From positions 620,001-684,000 of the forward strand of contig CP053152.1 of assembly GCA_014607495.2 (NCBI GenBank): a DNA stretch of 64,000 nucleotides. The letters run 5' to 3'. Each line of letters begins with the position of its first letter. Position 1 is the first letter of the stretch. The notes below the pieces were generated by a model that saw only the letters and a list, made by a program, of their open reading frames with translations, had not been told where the DNA came from and ran no database searches. Positions 52,916 to 63,340 of the stretch are shown here, one piece after another. Source of the stretch: Carposina sasakii (taxonomy: Eukaryota; Arthropoda; Insecta; Lepidoptera; Carposinidae). Position numbers and translations under genes: made by a program.

Positions 52916-53098
52916 CATAGAGCAGAGATTTGCACACTTATTTCGTCTAACGCCCACTTTGAAAATCCCCCGCAGCCCCCCATTTTTAGTTCACCTTAAA
53001 AATGTCAATAGCATATTGGTTGCGCTATTTTTTTCTGGGGCCTTAACTGCCTCTCTCTAAGCCCCCAACGCCCACGAGGGGGTGTTATCGCCCACGGA
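52916..53098. mobile_element. Possible decayed hAT-like element
   Basis: CAGAGATTTGCACACTTATT at the left and repeated ACGCCCAC(TTTG / GAGG) blocks toward the right resemble degraded hAT-type non-autonomous elements. The right terminus is not clear. Confidence 0.35.
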
Positions 53099-53114
53099 GC
53101 AAAATGAGTCGTCT

Positions 53115-53345
53115 CATCTTCAGCCTATTATTGCAGTCCACTGCTGAACGTAGGCCTCACCCAGGGCACGCTACAAGGCTACTGCCACAGGAGGGTTTTG
53201 CCCATAGTCACCATAATTATGTTGTCAGCACGGGAGGCGCTGCTGCCCACCACTCGGAAACCCTTAATCGCCTCGTACGATACCTACGGGCAGGTATGGG
53301 TGGTTCAAACCCTACTCTGCTGCTGGCTCCACGCGTTGTTAAGCG
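53115..53345 (-). repeat. Family C repeat, copy 6
   Basis: TTGCAGTCCACTGCTGAACG, GCACGCTACAAGGCTACTGC, CAGCACGGGAGGCGCTGC and CCTCGTACGATACCTACGGG are present. Confidence 0.85.
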
Positions 53346-53392
53346 AAATGGCAAGTAGCTCATTATAGAGAAAGTACGTAAAAATTAAGTAC

Positions 53393-53659
53393 TATACAGG
53401 GTGTAACAAAAAGGGTATGTTAAGCGAAAAGCTATGTAAATAGCACACTATAGAGAACCTATCCACAAAATTTGAGATCCGAAATCACATGTTATTTTTC
53501 CCGATAGTATGGAGAATTTTTAAATATCTCAGGAATTTTCATACAATCTTGAAAAATAAAAATGTGATTTCGAGTCTCAATTTTTGGAAATAGGTTCTCT
53601 ATAGTGGGCTATTTATACAGCTTTTCGCTTAACATACCCTTTCTGTTACACCCTGTATA
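53393..53659. mobile_element. Family E foldback MITE, copy 3 (reference)
   Basis: Complete with TATACAGGGTGTAACAAAAA at the left and TTCTGTTACACCCTGTATA at the right. The inverted arms include AGCGAAAAGCTATG / CAGCTTTTCGCTT and CACTATAGAGAACCTATC / GATAGGTTCTCTATAGTG-like segments. TA borders both ends. Confidence 0.92.
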
Positions 53660-54892
53660 GTAATCATAATAATAATATGTTTATGTTTTAAGATTGTGTG
53701 AACATTTCTGAGTTGTTTAGTTATTCTCACAAAGTTTGTATCTGGAAAAATAAACATGACTATAAACATACTATGATATACACATATTGATCTTAAATGC
53801 TTTATTGTATACAGTAAAGTTTTCACAAATGAAGTTTATGCCAAAGAAAATGTACAAAGGCGAGCTTATCTCTTGTTACACCGTGTATATAAAAACATAG
53901 CATGCATTAATAAACCCAACATTTCCATTACAAAACACACAGAAGGACCCGATCGCTTCGATCCCATTCAAAGTCGTGGCGAAAATTCGCTGTCATTTTC
54001 GTTAAACTCACGTTTCGTTCGTTTTTTTGCGAACTTGTTTCGAACACACGCGCTGTCAAGACTTCATAGTCTTCAGATAAAGACTGCAACACATCTACGA
54101 GAGAAGCCCTTCCCATATGTGCTACTATTGGTTCTCGATCCGTTTATAGATAGACGACGAGGCGTTTTTTCTTGATTTGGCAGTATACTCATATTTGAAT
54201 TAACGACAGGCTTATTTATGACCAGTTTTTATGTAATCTAGAAATACAAACTATATTATGTATGTGTGCTAGTAAAATCCAGAAAATAGAAACTATGTTT
54301 ATAGAAAGGTAGTTTAACAAAGTTGCTTGCTAAAACGTTTCACTGGTTGCTTACAGTTTTATAATTATAAGCCTTAAAAACAATAATTTTGGTTCTTTCT
54401 GCTTATTTACAATTACTTACTCAATGTTTGCACGTCTCCCATGACAAAATATAGGTATGAACTAAATGTTTAGGTAATCAACTTGTTCTTTGTATCTAAC
54501 CTAACTAAACCTACTTATATTTAGTGCAAAATGGATAAAAGATTAATTCATTGTAACCTAATCGTGTAAACAATGCCTAGCAAGGACAGTTCAATTCGAG
54601 AACCCATCGACTTTCCAATCTTCGAATTCATAGTATCCCTCCAAACAGATTGCTAAACCGCCGCGCCGAGTCACAGTAGGTTCCCGTCGGATATGAAGAT
54701 AGCTCTCTCTCAGAAAAACAACCGTCTGCGCCCGGCTGATCAGAGTTATATTTTGTTCTTATGCTTTTTTGTCGCTTTGTTTGTCACCTTTTGTGCTGGG
54801 AGGGTATTGATTCGCTTGCGCCGCGTGATTCGAGTGTGAATCGCTACACACTACGTGTGTTGTAAGGAATTGCGTTTGGTTATTTATTCGGG
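53660..54892. other. No proven gene; GC-richer patches
   Basis: A patch at 53940-54130 is open in two opposing frames (100 codons plus, 62 minus). On the minus strand it contains GAACGAAAC|GTGAGT, a possible donor. Another patch at 54650-54880 (CCGCCGCGCCGAGTCAC; TTCGCTTGCGCCGCGTGATT) looks like single-copy promoter or leader sequence. I recognise no product. Confidence 0.35.
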
Positions 54893-55145
54893 TTTGTGTG
54901 GTCGAATCAGATATGAGGAGATCCGTAGACATACAAAGGTCAAAGACGTAGCCCAACGATCCAGCAAGCTAAAGTGGCAATGGGCAGGGCACATAGCATA
55001 ATAAATCGAAGGCCGATGGAGCCGAAAGGTTCTAGAGTGGAAACCTAGCGTGGGAAGGCCACCTGCGAGAAGGATGCAGGTCGCTTTCGCCCGGTCGGAG
55101 TGGAGGTTGCTGCTAAGCGCATCGCGAGGCTGTAGTTGAATGATA
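54893..55145 (+). pseudogene. Family B: RTE LINE fragment, copy 6
   Basis: Readable pieces are RIRYEEIRRHTKVKDVAQRS, SSKLKWQWAGHIA, then a frame break, and CGGTCGGAGTGGAGGTTGC at the end. Internal deletions remove the G-R-P-P block. It is dead. Confidence 0.8.
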
Positions 55146-55889
55146 TAGACCAAGGCGGTGATGGAACGGTTGCTAAGAGATGATTTTAAACCGAAGGGCA
55201 GATAGATTTTTATTTGCACTGAAATTACATGCGAAACATTTTATACACAGTTATCGCAACATAAAATAGATTAAAATTATCTAAGCTGCTATGCTACGCT
55301 ATCAAAAGCAGTAGTTCAGAACCTTTTCAGCGGGCGTACTAACATTATAAGCGGGCGACATTAAAATAACTTGTAACTCAAGGCATCCAGTTACCGCCAA
55401 TCGCAAAACATGATAACTAAACTCGTATAACGATGTCGATTTATGTCAAGTGATCTTTCCAAGCCAATGGAATATTTTCCCATATCAGTTTTATAAACTC
55501 AAACACTACCGACGGCTGGTGTAATAAAAGTTTTACTGTCGCATAATTTCGCATGTGTCTCGGTTCGACCAATCAGGTGAGCTGACAGCTGACATTAGCA
55601 CCTAAGTTATGATTGAGCCGCAGCATGGCTCGCATTATCGTATTTTAAATACAGATAAAATCATTCGATTTTTATTACTTTAATTTTATTTTTTACTGCG
55701 CGCCCGAAGGTTGACGATCCGGGAATGGAGGTAATTAGTAGGTCGTTGTCGTTGGCTACGTAGGGGATGTTTGTCAGGAGATTATTTCAGGTTATTTTTT
55801 TCTATGAAGTTATCAAACATTATGCTACATATATAGGTATATATACGTACGTCTGTATTTCCAAAATAAGTCCAGAGCTGCAGTGACCT
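55146..55889. other. No gene seen
   Basis: A CCAAT-box plus E-box grouping (CGACCAATCAGGTGAGC, then GACAGCTG) stands near 55567-55595 in single-copy DNA. Confidence 0.35.
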
Positions 55890-56170
55890 TCGTCATTCTT
55901 ACGGCCACGTTTCTCATAGTGGGCTCAGTGGGGCAAGCACGAACCTCTCGATAGTCCGTAACGCTATCGTCCAACTGTCAAATCTCATAGACTTTGCTAG
56001 CGAGTCGCTAGCGTTACGCCGCGTAAAAAGGTTCGTGCTTACCCCACAGATGTTAAAGATCGGTGACAAACTGCTAGCTCTTCGTCCAAGAGAACGCACC
56101 TCAGTCGTTTAGTCGACTCTTACGACATGTACGGAGGGAGATGCAGCTGATGTATTCTAGTGAAACCTTG
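55890..56170 (-). repeat. Family G repeat, copy 9, interrupted by MITE H
   Basis: The left fragment GGCCACGTTTCTCATAGTGG aligns with CTGTCACGTTTAGTATAGCG in copy 4. The right fragment CAGATGTTAAAGATCGGTGA aligns with CAGATGTAAAGGTCAGTA. The core (TAGTCGACTCTTACGAC) follows. MITE H lies between. Confidence 0.75.
55929..56046. mobile_element. Family H MITE, copy 2, nested in family G
   Basis: TGGGGCAAGCACGAACC at the left and GGTTCGTGCTTACCCCA at the right. CAG flanks both sides (55926-55928 and 56047-56049), a perfect 3-bp duplication. It is 118 bp. Confidence 0.9.
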
Positions 56171-56502
56171 ATAGTTGATATAGTTATGTCTATGACAAAT
56201 TGAGCGAGCATATTACAGTCTATGAAATATAGTAATTACGAGTATATGCCTCTTGCCTTAGTCCTTCCTACAAGTAGAGTCACGTGGAACCAGATGTTTC
56301 CTAAAAATAGAAGAAAAAAAATACGTTCACCTGTAGCAGGTGACGTTTCGTTGCCATTTCGGTTATCAAACACTTCCTTAAAACTATCATTTTATGCTAA
56401 AAAATGTGACAAAAAGATGGCAAAAACCCTTTACAGAAAATAACATGTTTAAAGCAATTTTGAAAGAACTTATTAAAGTAGCAAAAATTATGTACTTAAT
56501 TG
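56171..56502. other. No gene seen
   Basis: A lysine-rich 73-codon frame at 56222-56443 lacks recognisable features. Confidence 0.35.
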
Positions 56503-56689
56503 TAGGGACAAGAGGGTCTTAGTGTTTTGTAGGCGATAGGCAACCACCTGTCACTACTAACCGAACTTGTACATCTCAACTATACCCTCAAAATTGGTCA
56601 GAAGTGGCACCATGTGGTTCTATGCGGCCCTTAGTGCTCTGCCTACCCCGTAAGGGATAAAGGCGTGATTATATGTTTGTATGTATGTA
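56503..56689 (+). mobile_element. Family A short retroelement, copy 8
   Basis: 5'-truncated at GTAGGGACAAGAGGGTCTTA, with the complete 3' end and an ATATGTTTGTATGTATG tail. Confidence 0.85.
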
Positions 56690-57929
56690 ATCAAGACTGC
56701 AAGAGTTAAAGCAACTTCTAAATTATAGATTTAATGCAAATTCATAGCACCAGTGAGTTGCCCCCTGTATTAATATGGCTAAAGTGTCAAGTACCCGATG
56801 CCCTATGCCCAGCGATGTGGAAAGCGGCCTCGGGACTTTCTAGAAACTGTGAGAAAATGTCTGGCTGATGCAAAATATTTGATGTGAATGCATGATAGCT
56901 TGTAAATCCTATAAACTAGCTGTTGCCCGCGCTTCGTCCATATGGATTACAGAATAGCTTATGTCCTTCTCTGTATTCCAAACTATAGACATGTATGCAA
57001 TATTTTAAGAGGAACTAACAGCACTATAACAGCTCCATTTCGAAAAAGCTTAATTGTTGACATTTATCTAAAGTTGACAATCGCGATAACAACTAGTAAA
57101 TTATGAACAAGAAGTGAAAAAGCCCATCAATACAATATGACAGCATTTCATTGGTGACATCACCGCAGCCCGCGAAGCAAATGCAGTAGGGAGTTGTGAT
57201 AATCAATGCAGTAATATTCCACCTCCAATTAGCCAATAGGTATAGGCTTCCTTAGAACAAACTTCAGGACTTTTTACCACCAATTTCATGGTCATACAGC
57301 GTTATTTAATTTCACTCTGTACTGTCTGTTTAAGATTACTAAGTCTTCAAATTTTTTTAAACAACGGAGGGTGTTTTCAGCCTACGGTTTGCCAGCCCTG
57401 CTCTACAGCAAGTGTTTTGCATTCCTTTTTACACGTGAAGTACACACAAACTTGTTATTGTTAATACTATTAGTATTAATGTATCGACGTTTGTTTATGT
57501 AGCACCCATCTATCTCTCTTATCCACCTCATCCCTGGTAGCAAAAGTCAACTCCTCATGGCACCAGCTCCAAGCTGCAGCCCTGCATGAATCTCAATTGA
57601 CTGCAGCGGCTATGACAGACGGACAATCAGACAATCACGCTGATACTGATTTATGTCGATGGATCTTTGTACTGAGAAAGCTTTTTCGCCCTTATGTACG
57701 TTAATGTCCGTAGTATATGGGGTTTTCACTAAACAGTCCAGTCTTTTCAATTGAATTACTGTACAGAACACTCACATATCGCTCATAGGTGTTAAATTGC
57801 ATTAAAGAAAAGGTATAAACCATAATTTGAAGACTTAGAAAATGATTTTCACGACACAGGGAATCCTTGTGGAAGCACCCCATAAATGTATTATGTGTTT
57901 TTGATAATACAGCTTTACGAGTACAGAAT
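56690..57929. other. No gene seen
   Basis: Contains a short family D-like scrap (CTAGCTGTTGCCCGCGC at 56917). Otherwise AT-rich DNA. Confidence 0.4.
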
Positions 57930-58050
57930 CAGTGTCAACCTCTACTACGACGTGTTTGTAAGCCCCCTTCATCCAGAAGATACCCGGTGGTCTTGACTAG
58001 GTCATCTGTCCATCTTACGGGTGGCCTTCCCACACTACGCTTGCCCGTAT
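57930..58050 (-). pseudogene. Family B: RTE LINE fragment, copy 7
   Basis: The plus strand shows GACTAGGTCATCTGTCCATC and GGTGGCCTTCCCACACTACG. Inverted, this is the G-R-P-P-x-x-W-T-D-D-L-V-K segment of family B. The end is degraded. Confidence 0.65.
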
Positions 58051-58101
58051 GAAGATAAGTAGATTAACCAAAAGAATAGGTATTACACTGCACAACCAGG
58101 G

Positions 58102-58444
58102 TAGGGTCGTCAACCGTCCTGTTTTCCCAGGACATGTCCTGCTTTTTGGGGTGTCCTGGGCTGTCCTGGATAGTTTTTAAGCATCGTCCTGGTTTTCAAA
58201 GTCCTGACACATTCGCTGTCAGCACATTTTCTAAGGGTGCCGACATCGGGCAAATAAGCGTTAGCGGCACCTCTAGAAAGCCTAAAAGAAGCAAATACGT
58301 AGTCACCGAAACTGAATTTGTTAAAGATCTATGTTTTGAAATTCGCACGCCATTAACTCCCTCCAATCGTCCTGGGTTTTAACCGAAATGTCCTGGTATT
58401 TCTTTCTCAAATCCTGGTTTTCGAAGTTTGAGATGGCAACCCTA
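58102..58444. mobile_element. hAT-like non-autonomous element with near-perfect 8-bp duplication
   Basis: The termini are TAGGGTCGTCAACCG at the left and GATGGCAACCCTA at the right. The flanks are AACCAGGG and CACCAGGG, matching in seven of eight bases. Inside are repeated TGTCCTGG / TCCTGGTTTTC motifs toward both ends and a frame (GTSRKPKRSKYVV, then ETEFVKDLCFEI) that may be a relic of transposase-derived coding sequence. It is 343 bp. Confidence 0.75.
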
Positions 58445-58494
58445 CACCAGGGTCAATGGTGAGTCATTTGATTACTTTATGCACACGCAAGCAT

Positions 58495-58535
58495 AAGCCT
58501 ATTGCCGTCCACTGGTGGACGTAGTCTCCTGCCGG
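58495..58535 (-). repeat. Family C repeat, copy 8 (scrap)
   Basis: CCTATTGCCGTCCACTGGTG and GACGTAGTCTCCTGCC only. Confidence 0.6.
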
Positions 58536-60536
58536 ATAATCTTGTTCCGGACTTTATCCATTAGCTTTCTGCAACTGGAAGAGTATTAATTATGCCATTA
58601 TTACTGCTCGTTTAAAATCGCATTTCAACAATCCATCAATAACAATCTTAGACGACATTAGAATAACAAAAGAGCAACATAACCGAGCGGCAAAATACGC
58701 GGTGCCGTTGCCAAAGATGAGCGCGTTGCAATTTGTCTGTCTGTCCGTCTGTCTGTGCGCTTGATTTGCGACGCATGCGTAGGTATATAATTGGCCGCAA
58801 TCGACGATGTCACATGTCAACAAGGTAGTTTGTTCTATACCGTAGATTATGCGCTCCTTTAACTCTTAGTTAGGCCCATGGAGAAGGTATAAAAGAGGAG
58901 GTGGGACTATGAACTGATTTGTGAGGCAATAGTGAGGTCATGTAGTCATGATAGGGGCGGAGGTTCAGGGCCAGTGTGTGTAACACAGTAGCTGTAACCG
59001 CACGCTTATTCAAGTAGTTTGGCTAGTCACTACAAGGTGGTTTCTATGCAGGCTACAGTGTTAGGATGCTCCCCTCGTCCCATACTTCACCCCCGCTCAG
59101 CGGCACACTACGAGTATCTTTGTATGAAAATATACTTAGCCGCTTCTCCTCTCTTATTTCTTCTCCATGGTTAGGCCCACTCACGCAGAATACCTACCTA
59201 AATGTTGTAGGTATATATTCATCTTTGCCTTGTTTTTTTATATATATAAAAAACAATAGGTATGTAAGTATAACTATTGTAAGATATTTAGCTGGTTTAA
59301 CTTTAATTACTTTGACATAGTTTAGGAAAATTATAGTATTAGGTAATAGATATTAGGAATTATTTTTTAATTTTTAGTTTTTTTTTGTGTTCACGCATTT
59401 GAAGTCGGTTTTTTTTTTTAAAGTTAATTATTTTATTATTAAATTTAAATGGACCACCCTTGTAGGTATTACCTATTGCCTCAAATCGGATTGGCGGAGT
59501 TATCGCGTAACAAACATAGAAAAACATACGGGTATACCTCCTTTTTTTGAATGAAAACATACGGGGGAGAACCTCCTTTTTTTGAACGAGTACGTCATTT
59601 GCACTAATATGTAGTAATAATATTATCTATTTCATTAATCGTTAACTTAAACTTCAAGCACACTTACTCGAGTGACGTTGAGGGAGAAGGTAGCACTGAG
59701 AATTCAGATGTTAGTTATTTATATTTGATTGCATTCGGCGTTACTATTCGGAAGTTCAAATTTCCATCAAGGGTACACCCACCACCGGCCCTACGCCGTA
59801 TCTAGTGTTTTACAGATTTTATTTTGTGAAGTTAGACCTAAAGGAGTCATGCCATTGGACAATCATTCAATGAGAGAACCAATGACAGAAGTTTTTCCTT
59901 TTTAAAATATCCTCTTTTTAAATAATTTAAATTTCTGCTGTATAGAATGCGCTTGCACACTGAATAAAACTTCATACAAAAAGCAACTATACTGCTTTGA
60001 ACATAGAGTTCTATTTCTATAATCTCGTGTGATAGTATAGATACCATGTTTTGGTGACAAGGAAAATTCAATCGTAGCCACAAAAGTTTACAGTTCAATA
60101 TTGCAAACGAATACCAGTCTTATAAAGCGAGAGACAAGGCATCAGCATCCATCACAATTTTGCATCATTCTGTAATATTTTCATTTACCAAGTTATTAAT
60201 GTGGCCGTAAAAAACTGTATTAAAAACGCGCTAAAGTTGAGTTTTCTTTGAAAAATATTTGCTTTATGTTTGTAATTTTGCGTAAGTAAGTATGATTATT
60301 TACAAAGTTAATAATGTAGTTCTGGAGAACTTTAATAAAATTGTTGTAAGGCTGGCTTTTGTTTGAAAGGTCTTTAGGTTGTATGTTGTAATAAGGTGGG
60401 TTACCTAGGAATAGGTTTACGCGCCGGTCTAACAAGTTGCTTGTGAAAGTAGATGGAAGGCTGATGTGCAAGGTTTTATAGGTAAGGAGGAAATATAATA
60501 AAAAAGACTAAACTTGGAATATAGCACTTTAAAAAC
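58536..60536. other. Long stretch without recognisable genes
   Basis: GGTATAAAAGAGGAGG at about 58886-58901 is a good TATA-box sequence, but no initiator or reading frame follows at the right distance. GTCTGTCTGTCC-type repeats lie near 58735-58757. Several 60-84 codon frames are AT-rich and unsupported. Confidence 0.4.
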
Positions 60537-60796
60537 TTTCTTCTATGCTGCTCTGAGAGTGAAAAAACGTATAATACTACAGCTGCTTCTCTTTCCGGGC
60601 ATACTGTACAAGTCAGTAGAGGGTCAAGAGGGTCTTGGTGTTTTGTAGGTGATGGGCTGACCACCTGTTACTACTATCCGAACTTGTACATCTCAACTAT
60701 ACCCTCAAAATTGATCAGAAGTGGCACCATGCGGTCCTATCGACCCTTGGTGCTCTGCTTACCCCGTAAGGGATAAATGCGTGATTATATGTATAT
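60537..60796 (+). mobile_element. Family A short retroelement, copy 9
   Basis: A full-length copy from TTTCTTCTATGCTGCTCTG to GCGTGATTATATGTATATA. Confidence 0.88.
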
Positions 60797-60854
60797 AAAA
60801 TGTGTAAAAATTTTGATGCATTTCATAAAATAGTATTGGTTGCTTTTTTTTAAT

Positions 60855-60990
60855 AGCCTATTCTGTGTCCCACTGCTAGGCAAATGCCTCCCCCATTTGA
60901 GCCCACACTTGTCTTGTTCCCGCTATAGTGGCCCAATCTGGCACAAACTTATCCAGATTGTCCCTCCATCTTCTCCTAGGTCTTCATCAA
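60855..60990 (-). pseudogene. Family N RTE-like tail, copy 2
   Basis: TGTGTCCCACTGCTAGGCAA, GCCTCCCCCATTTGAGCCC and CCCAATCTGGCACAAACTT match 20913-21045. Confidence 0.7.
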
Positions 60991-61473
60991 TACTTCTCAT
61001 GTCAATACTTAAAACAGTATTCCTGTGTCGTAATATTGCAAATACTTAGACATTTTTAAATTGAGAATCTATTAAATAAAGTAACTATAAAATGTCACTA
61101 TTTCTAAATATTATAATCGTGTTAAAAACTATGGACTGACTTAAAAAGGTTTAGAACATTTTTACCTAAAATATTTCAAAAAAGTAAGGGTGTAAAAATA
61201 TTTAAATCTATGTCCATTATATTGTAGTTAATCAAAAATTAAATTAAACAATATCAAGTACCTTGATATTCTGAAAAGCTATAAAAATCAGTGATGCTCT
61301 CAGATCGGACATGTTTTTTAATAACCAAATTATCGATGATAATTCACATTAGTGAGTGACGTCGAGGAACCTTAATTAAAGCTTTATTTATTAATAAAAT
61401 TCCTGGATAAATATATAGGATATTTTGATGAAAGACCTATACAACACACGATTTTAATAAAACTGTTATCTAT
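60991..61473. other. No gene seen
   Basis: AT-rich DNA. Confidence 0.4.
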
Positions 61474-61783
61474 CAGCACCCATATGATGAATTTAGTGAG
61501 AGCGAGATGTCTCACTTTAAGCGTCAAATTCACAGAGCTAAGTAATAACTAGACAAGGCAAGTGTTTCTACTTGGTGTGTAAAAAGGGATTGCAAACCAT
61601 TTCTATCAGCCCTAATTCATTCAGTCCTGGCTCGAGAACGAGTGTATATTCTAATTCTTAAGTCTATTTTTTACATGCAAAGTACATGCCTACATTTAGT
61701 TTATCTAGTTATTAATAGCTCTGTGAATTTGACTTTTAAAAGTGAGACATCTCGCTCTCACCAAATTCATCATACGGGTGCTG
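61474..61783. mobile_element. MITE K, copy 2
   Basis: CAGCACCCATATGATGAATT at the left and AATTCATCATACGGGTGCTG at the right are inverses, with the internal arms AGCGAGATGTCTCACTTTAA and TTTAAAAGTGAGACATCTCG. It is 310 bp, longer than copy 1, with extra loop sequence. Confidence 0.9.
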
Positions 61784-61787
61784 TTCA

Positions 61788-61870
61788 TTGTCCTGTGCTG
61801 ATGCGAGGCTTCACTAGACTACATCAGCTGCATCTCATGTTGTAAGAGTCGACTAATGAGCTAGTAACTG
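61788..61870 (+). repeat. Family G repeat, copy 10
   Basis: TGTCCTGTGCTGATGCGAGG, ACATCAGCTGCATCTC and GTAAGAGTCGACTAATGAGC directly follow MITE K copy 2. Confidence 0.8.
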
Positions 61871-61889
61871 GTCCCTGGTGATTTTCATT

Positions 61890-62036
61890 CATTTATCCCT
61901 GCTAGCTAAACGTAGCTGTCATGTGATTATTGTAAAGTTTCATCAAAATCCATTCAGAAGTTTTTGCGTGAAAGAGCAACAAACATCCTTACATACATAG
62001 ATCACAACTTTCGCGTTTATTATATTAGTAGGATAA
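61890..62036 (+). repeat. LINE 3'-end-like repeat, family M
   Basis: TTCATCAAAATCCATTCAGA, AGTTTTTGCGTGAAAGAGC and TTTCGCGTTTATTATATTAG, ending taggat. This fixed 3' end is typical of a widespread moth LINE-derived repeat. Confidence 0.6.
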
Positions 62037-62348
62037 TTAAATTTCCAATTTGTACTATGTCCAACTAAAAATAGACTTAAATAAGTTAGCTACTTAGTTA
62101 ATTTATTTATTAAATTATGTAAGTAACTACTCGACAAATATTTTAGACAAAATCATCGATGGGCCACATTTATACATAATATCGTGATCAAAAAATATCG
62201 TGACGTATTCAAAATCGTGTCGCGATAGCAACGTCGGCCCTGCAGTATCAATATCCGCCAATCCAGGTAATGAGGGGCCGATAATTAAATGTCGTGTGTC
62301 AGCCCGAACTGGCCCGAACCCGTCAAATTATATAAAATAATCCAACTG

Positions 62349-62395
62349 GCGACGTCACGTCATCGAGGCTTTACTCTTTAGCGACGTGACGTCAT
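62349..62395. promoter_or_regulatory. Paired CRE-type sites
   Basis: GCGACGTCACGTCAT (62349-62363) recurs as GCGACGTGACGTCAT (62381-62395), differing at one base. The second contains a perfect TGACGTCA palindrome, the CREB/ATF site. The surrounding 62150-62420 is single-copy, CpG-rich sequence with three ATCGTG motifs. The function is inferred. Confidence 0.45.
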
Positions 62396-62762
62396 TTCGA
62401 TTTAAGGATTTGTGATTGATCGAGAGTATTGTTTTTATTAATTTTGTATCTGTTGTGTCTGCTATTTGTGAATGGCTGAGGTTTTTATGCTGAATACGAT
62501 ATGATAATTTGATAGTACTGGAACTGTGGAGGTCTATCCCATCTTAAATCATCGTAAAAAATTAATATATATAACATAAGTTAAGTAAGTCAAAGTCATA
62601 ATTTCTCTGTACAATTTTTCTTCTTAGATTTCTTGACTGTAGGCACTGTTAGGAAAACTACAAAGTTCATACGGACGGAATTTTTATCCCTCGGGTTCTC
62701 CCTTACCGTCGTAAGCTATAGGCAGATTTTGCCTACCAAAGAACAATTGTATGTTTATGAAC

Positions 62763-62905
62763 CTACGGCCGATTTCTCCAAACGTCAGAGAGTTACATAT
62801 ACAGAGGGATTTGATTCTGTTTTTATCTAAAATTTGATCATAATAGAGACAGCATCAACTTTATTCCTCTGATAGGATATCTGACGTTTGGAAAAATCGG
62901 CACAC
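62763..62905. mobile_element. Family Q MITE, copy 2
   Basis: ACGGCCGATTTCTCCAAACG at the left and CGTTTGGAAAAATCGGC at the right, with AGCATCAACTTTATTCCTC inside. It is 143 bp. Confidence 0.85.
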
Positions 62906-62914
62906 ATACTTTTT

Positions 62915-63340
62915 CTTCTATGCTGCTCTGGAAGTGAAAAAAAAAGTATAATTGTACAGCTGCTTCTCTTCCCGGGCATACTGTACAAGTCTGACCTACT
63001 TTATATAAAATTATTATATAAGAAAATGGTAAAAATAATCTTCACCCGTGTGGGAATCGAACCCACGACCACTGCAAATCACTTTTAGTGCCAGCCGCTA
63101 TAAACCACGGTCAATTCTGTACAACAGTAGATGGACAAGAGGGTCTCTGTGTTTTATTCTCCCCCCGGCGCATGGGTTTACTTCGACCACCTGTCACTAC
63201 TCGAAGTACAGCTCAATTTCCTGGTACGGCCTCCGGAAAACACCTCCGCTGGTCCTTACGTCAGTGTTCGCACCTCACCATCAGGTCCTGGTCCTATCGA
63301 CGATCCCTCGTGGCTCTAGATGCGTGGGATGATGTTGTAT
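62915..63340 (+). mobile_element. Family A-related element, copy 10, split by a tRNA-like SINE
   Basis: The left part 62915-62988 is a typical family A 5' end (TTCTTCTATGCTGCTCTGG; TCCCGGGCATACTGTACAA). After the insertion it continues CAGTAGATGGACAAGAGGG and GACCACCTGTCACTACT, then diverges from the family. The plus-strand frames at 63048-63450 fall in this decayed repeat and are not called as genes. Confidence 0.65.
62989..63124 (-). mobile_element. tRNA-like short SINE, family t, copy 5, with target duplication
   Basis: CTGTACAA occurs at 62981-62988 and again at 63117-63124, an 8-bp duplication bracketing the insert. On the minus strand the insert shows GTCGTGGGTTCGATTCCCAC with an intact B box, a weak A-box region, then the constant tail (ATTTTTACCATTTTC). 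It lands within family A at a site continuous in the other copies. Confidence 0.88.

Noticed and set aside
58886..58901. TATAAAAG core promoter
   Set aside because: A good TATA sequence, but no initiator, leader or frame follows at a sensible distance.
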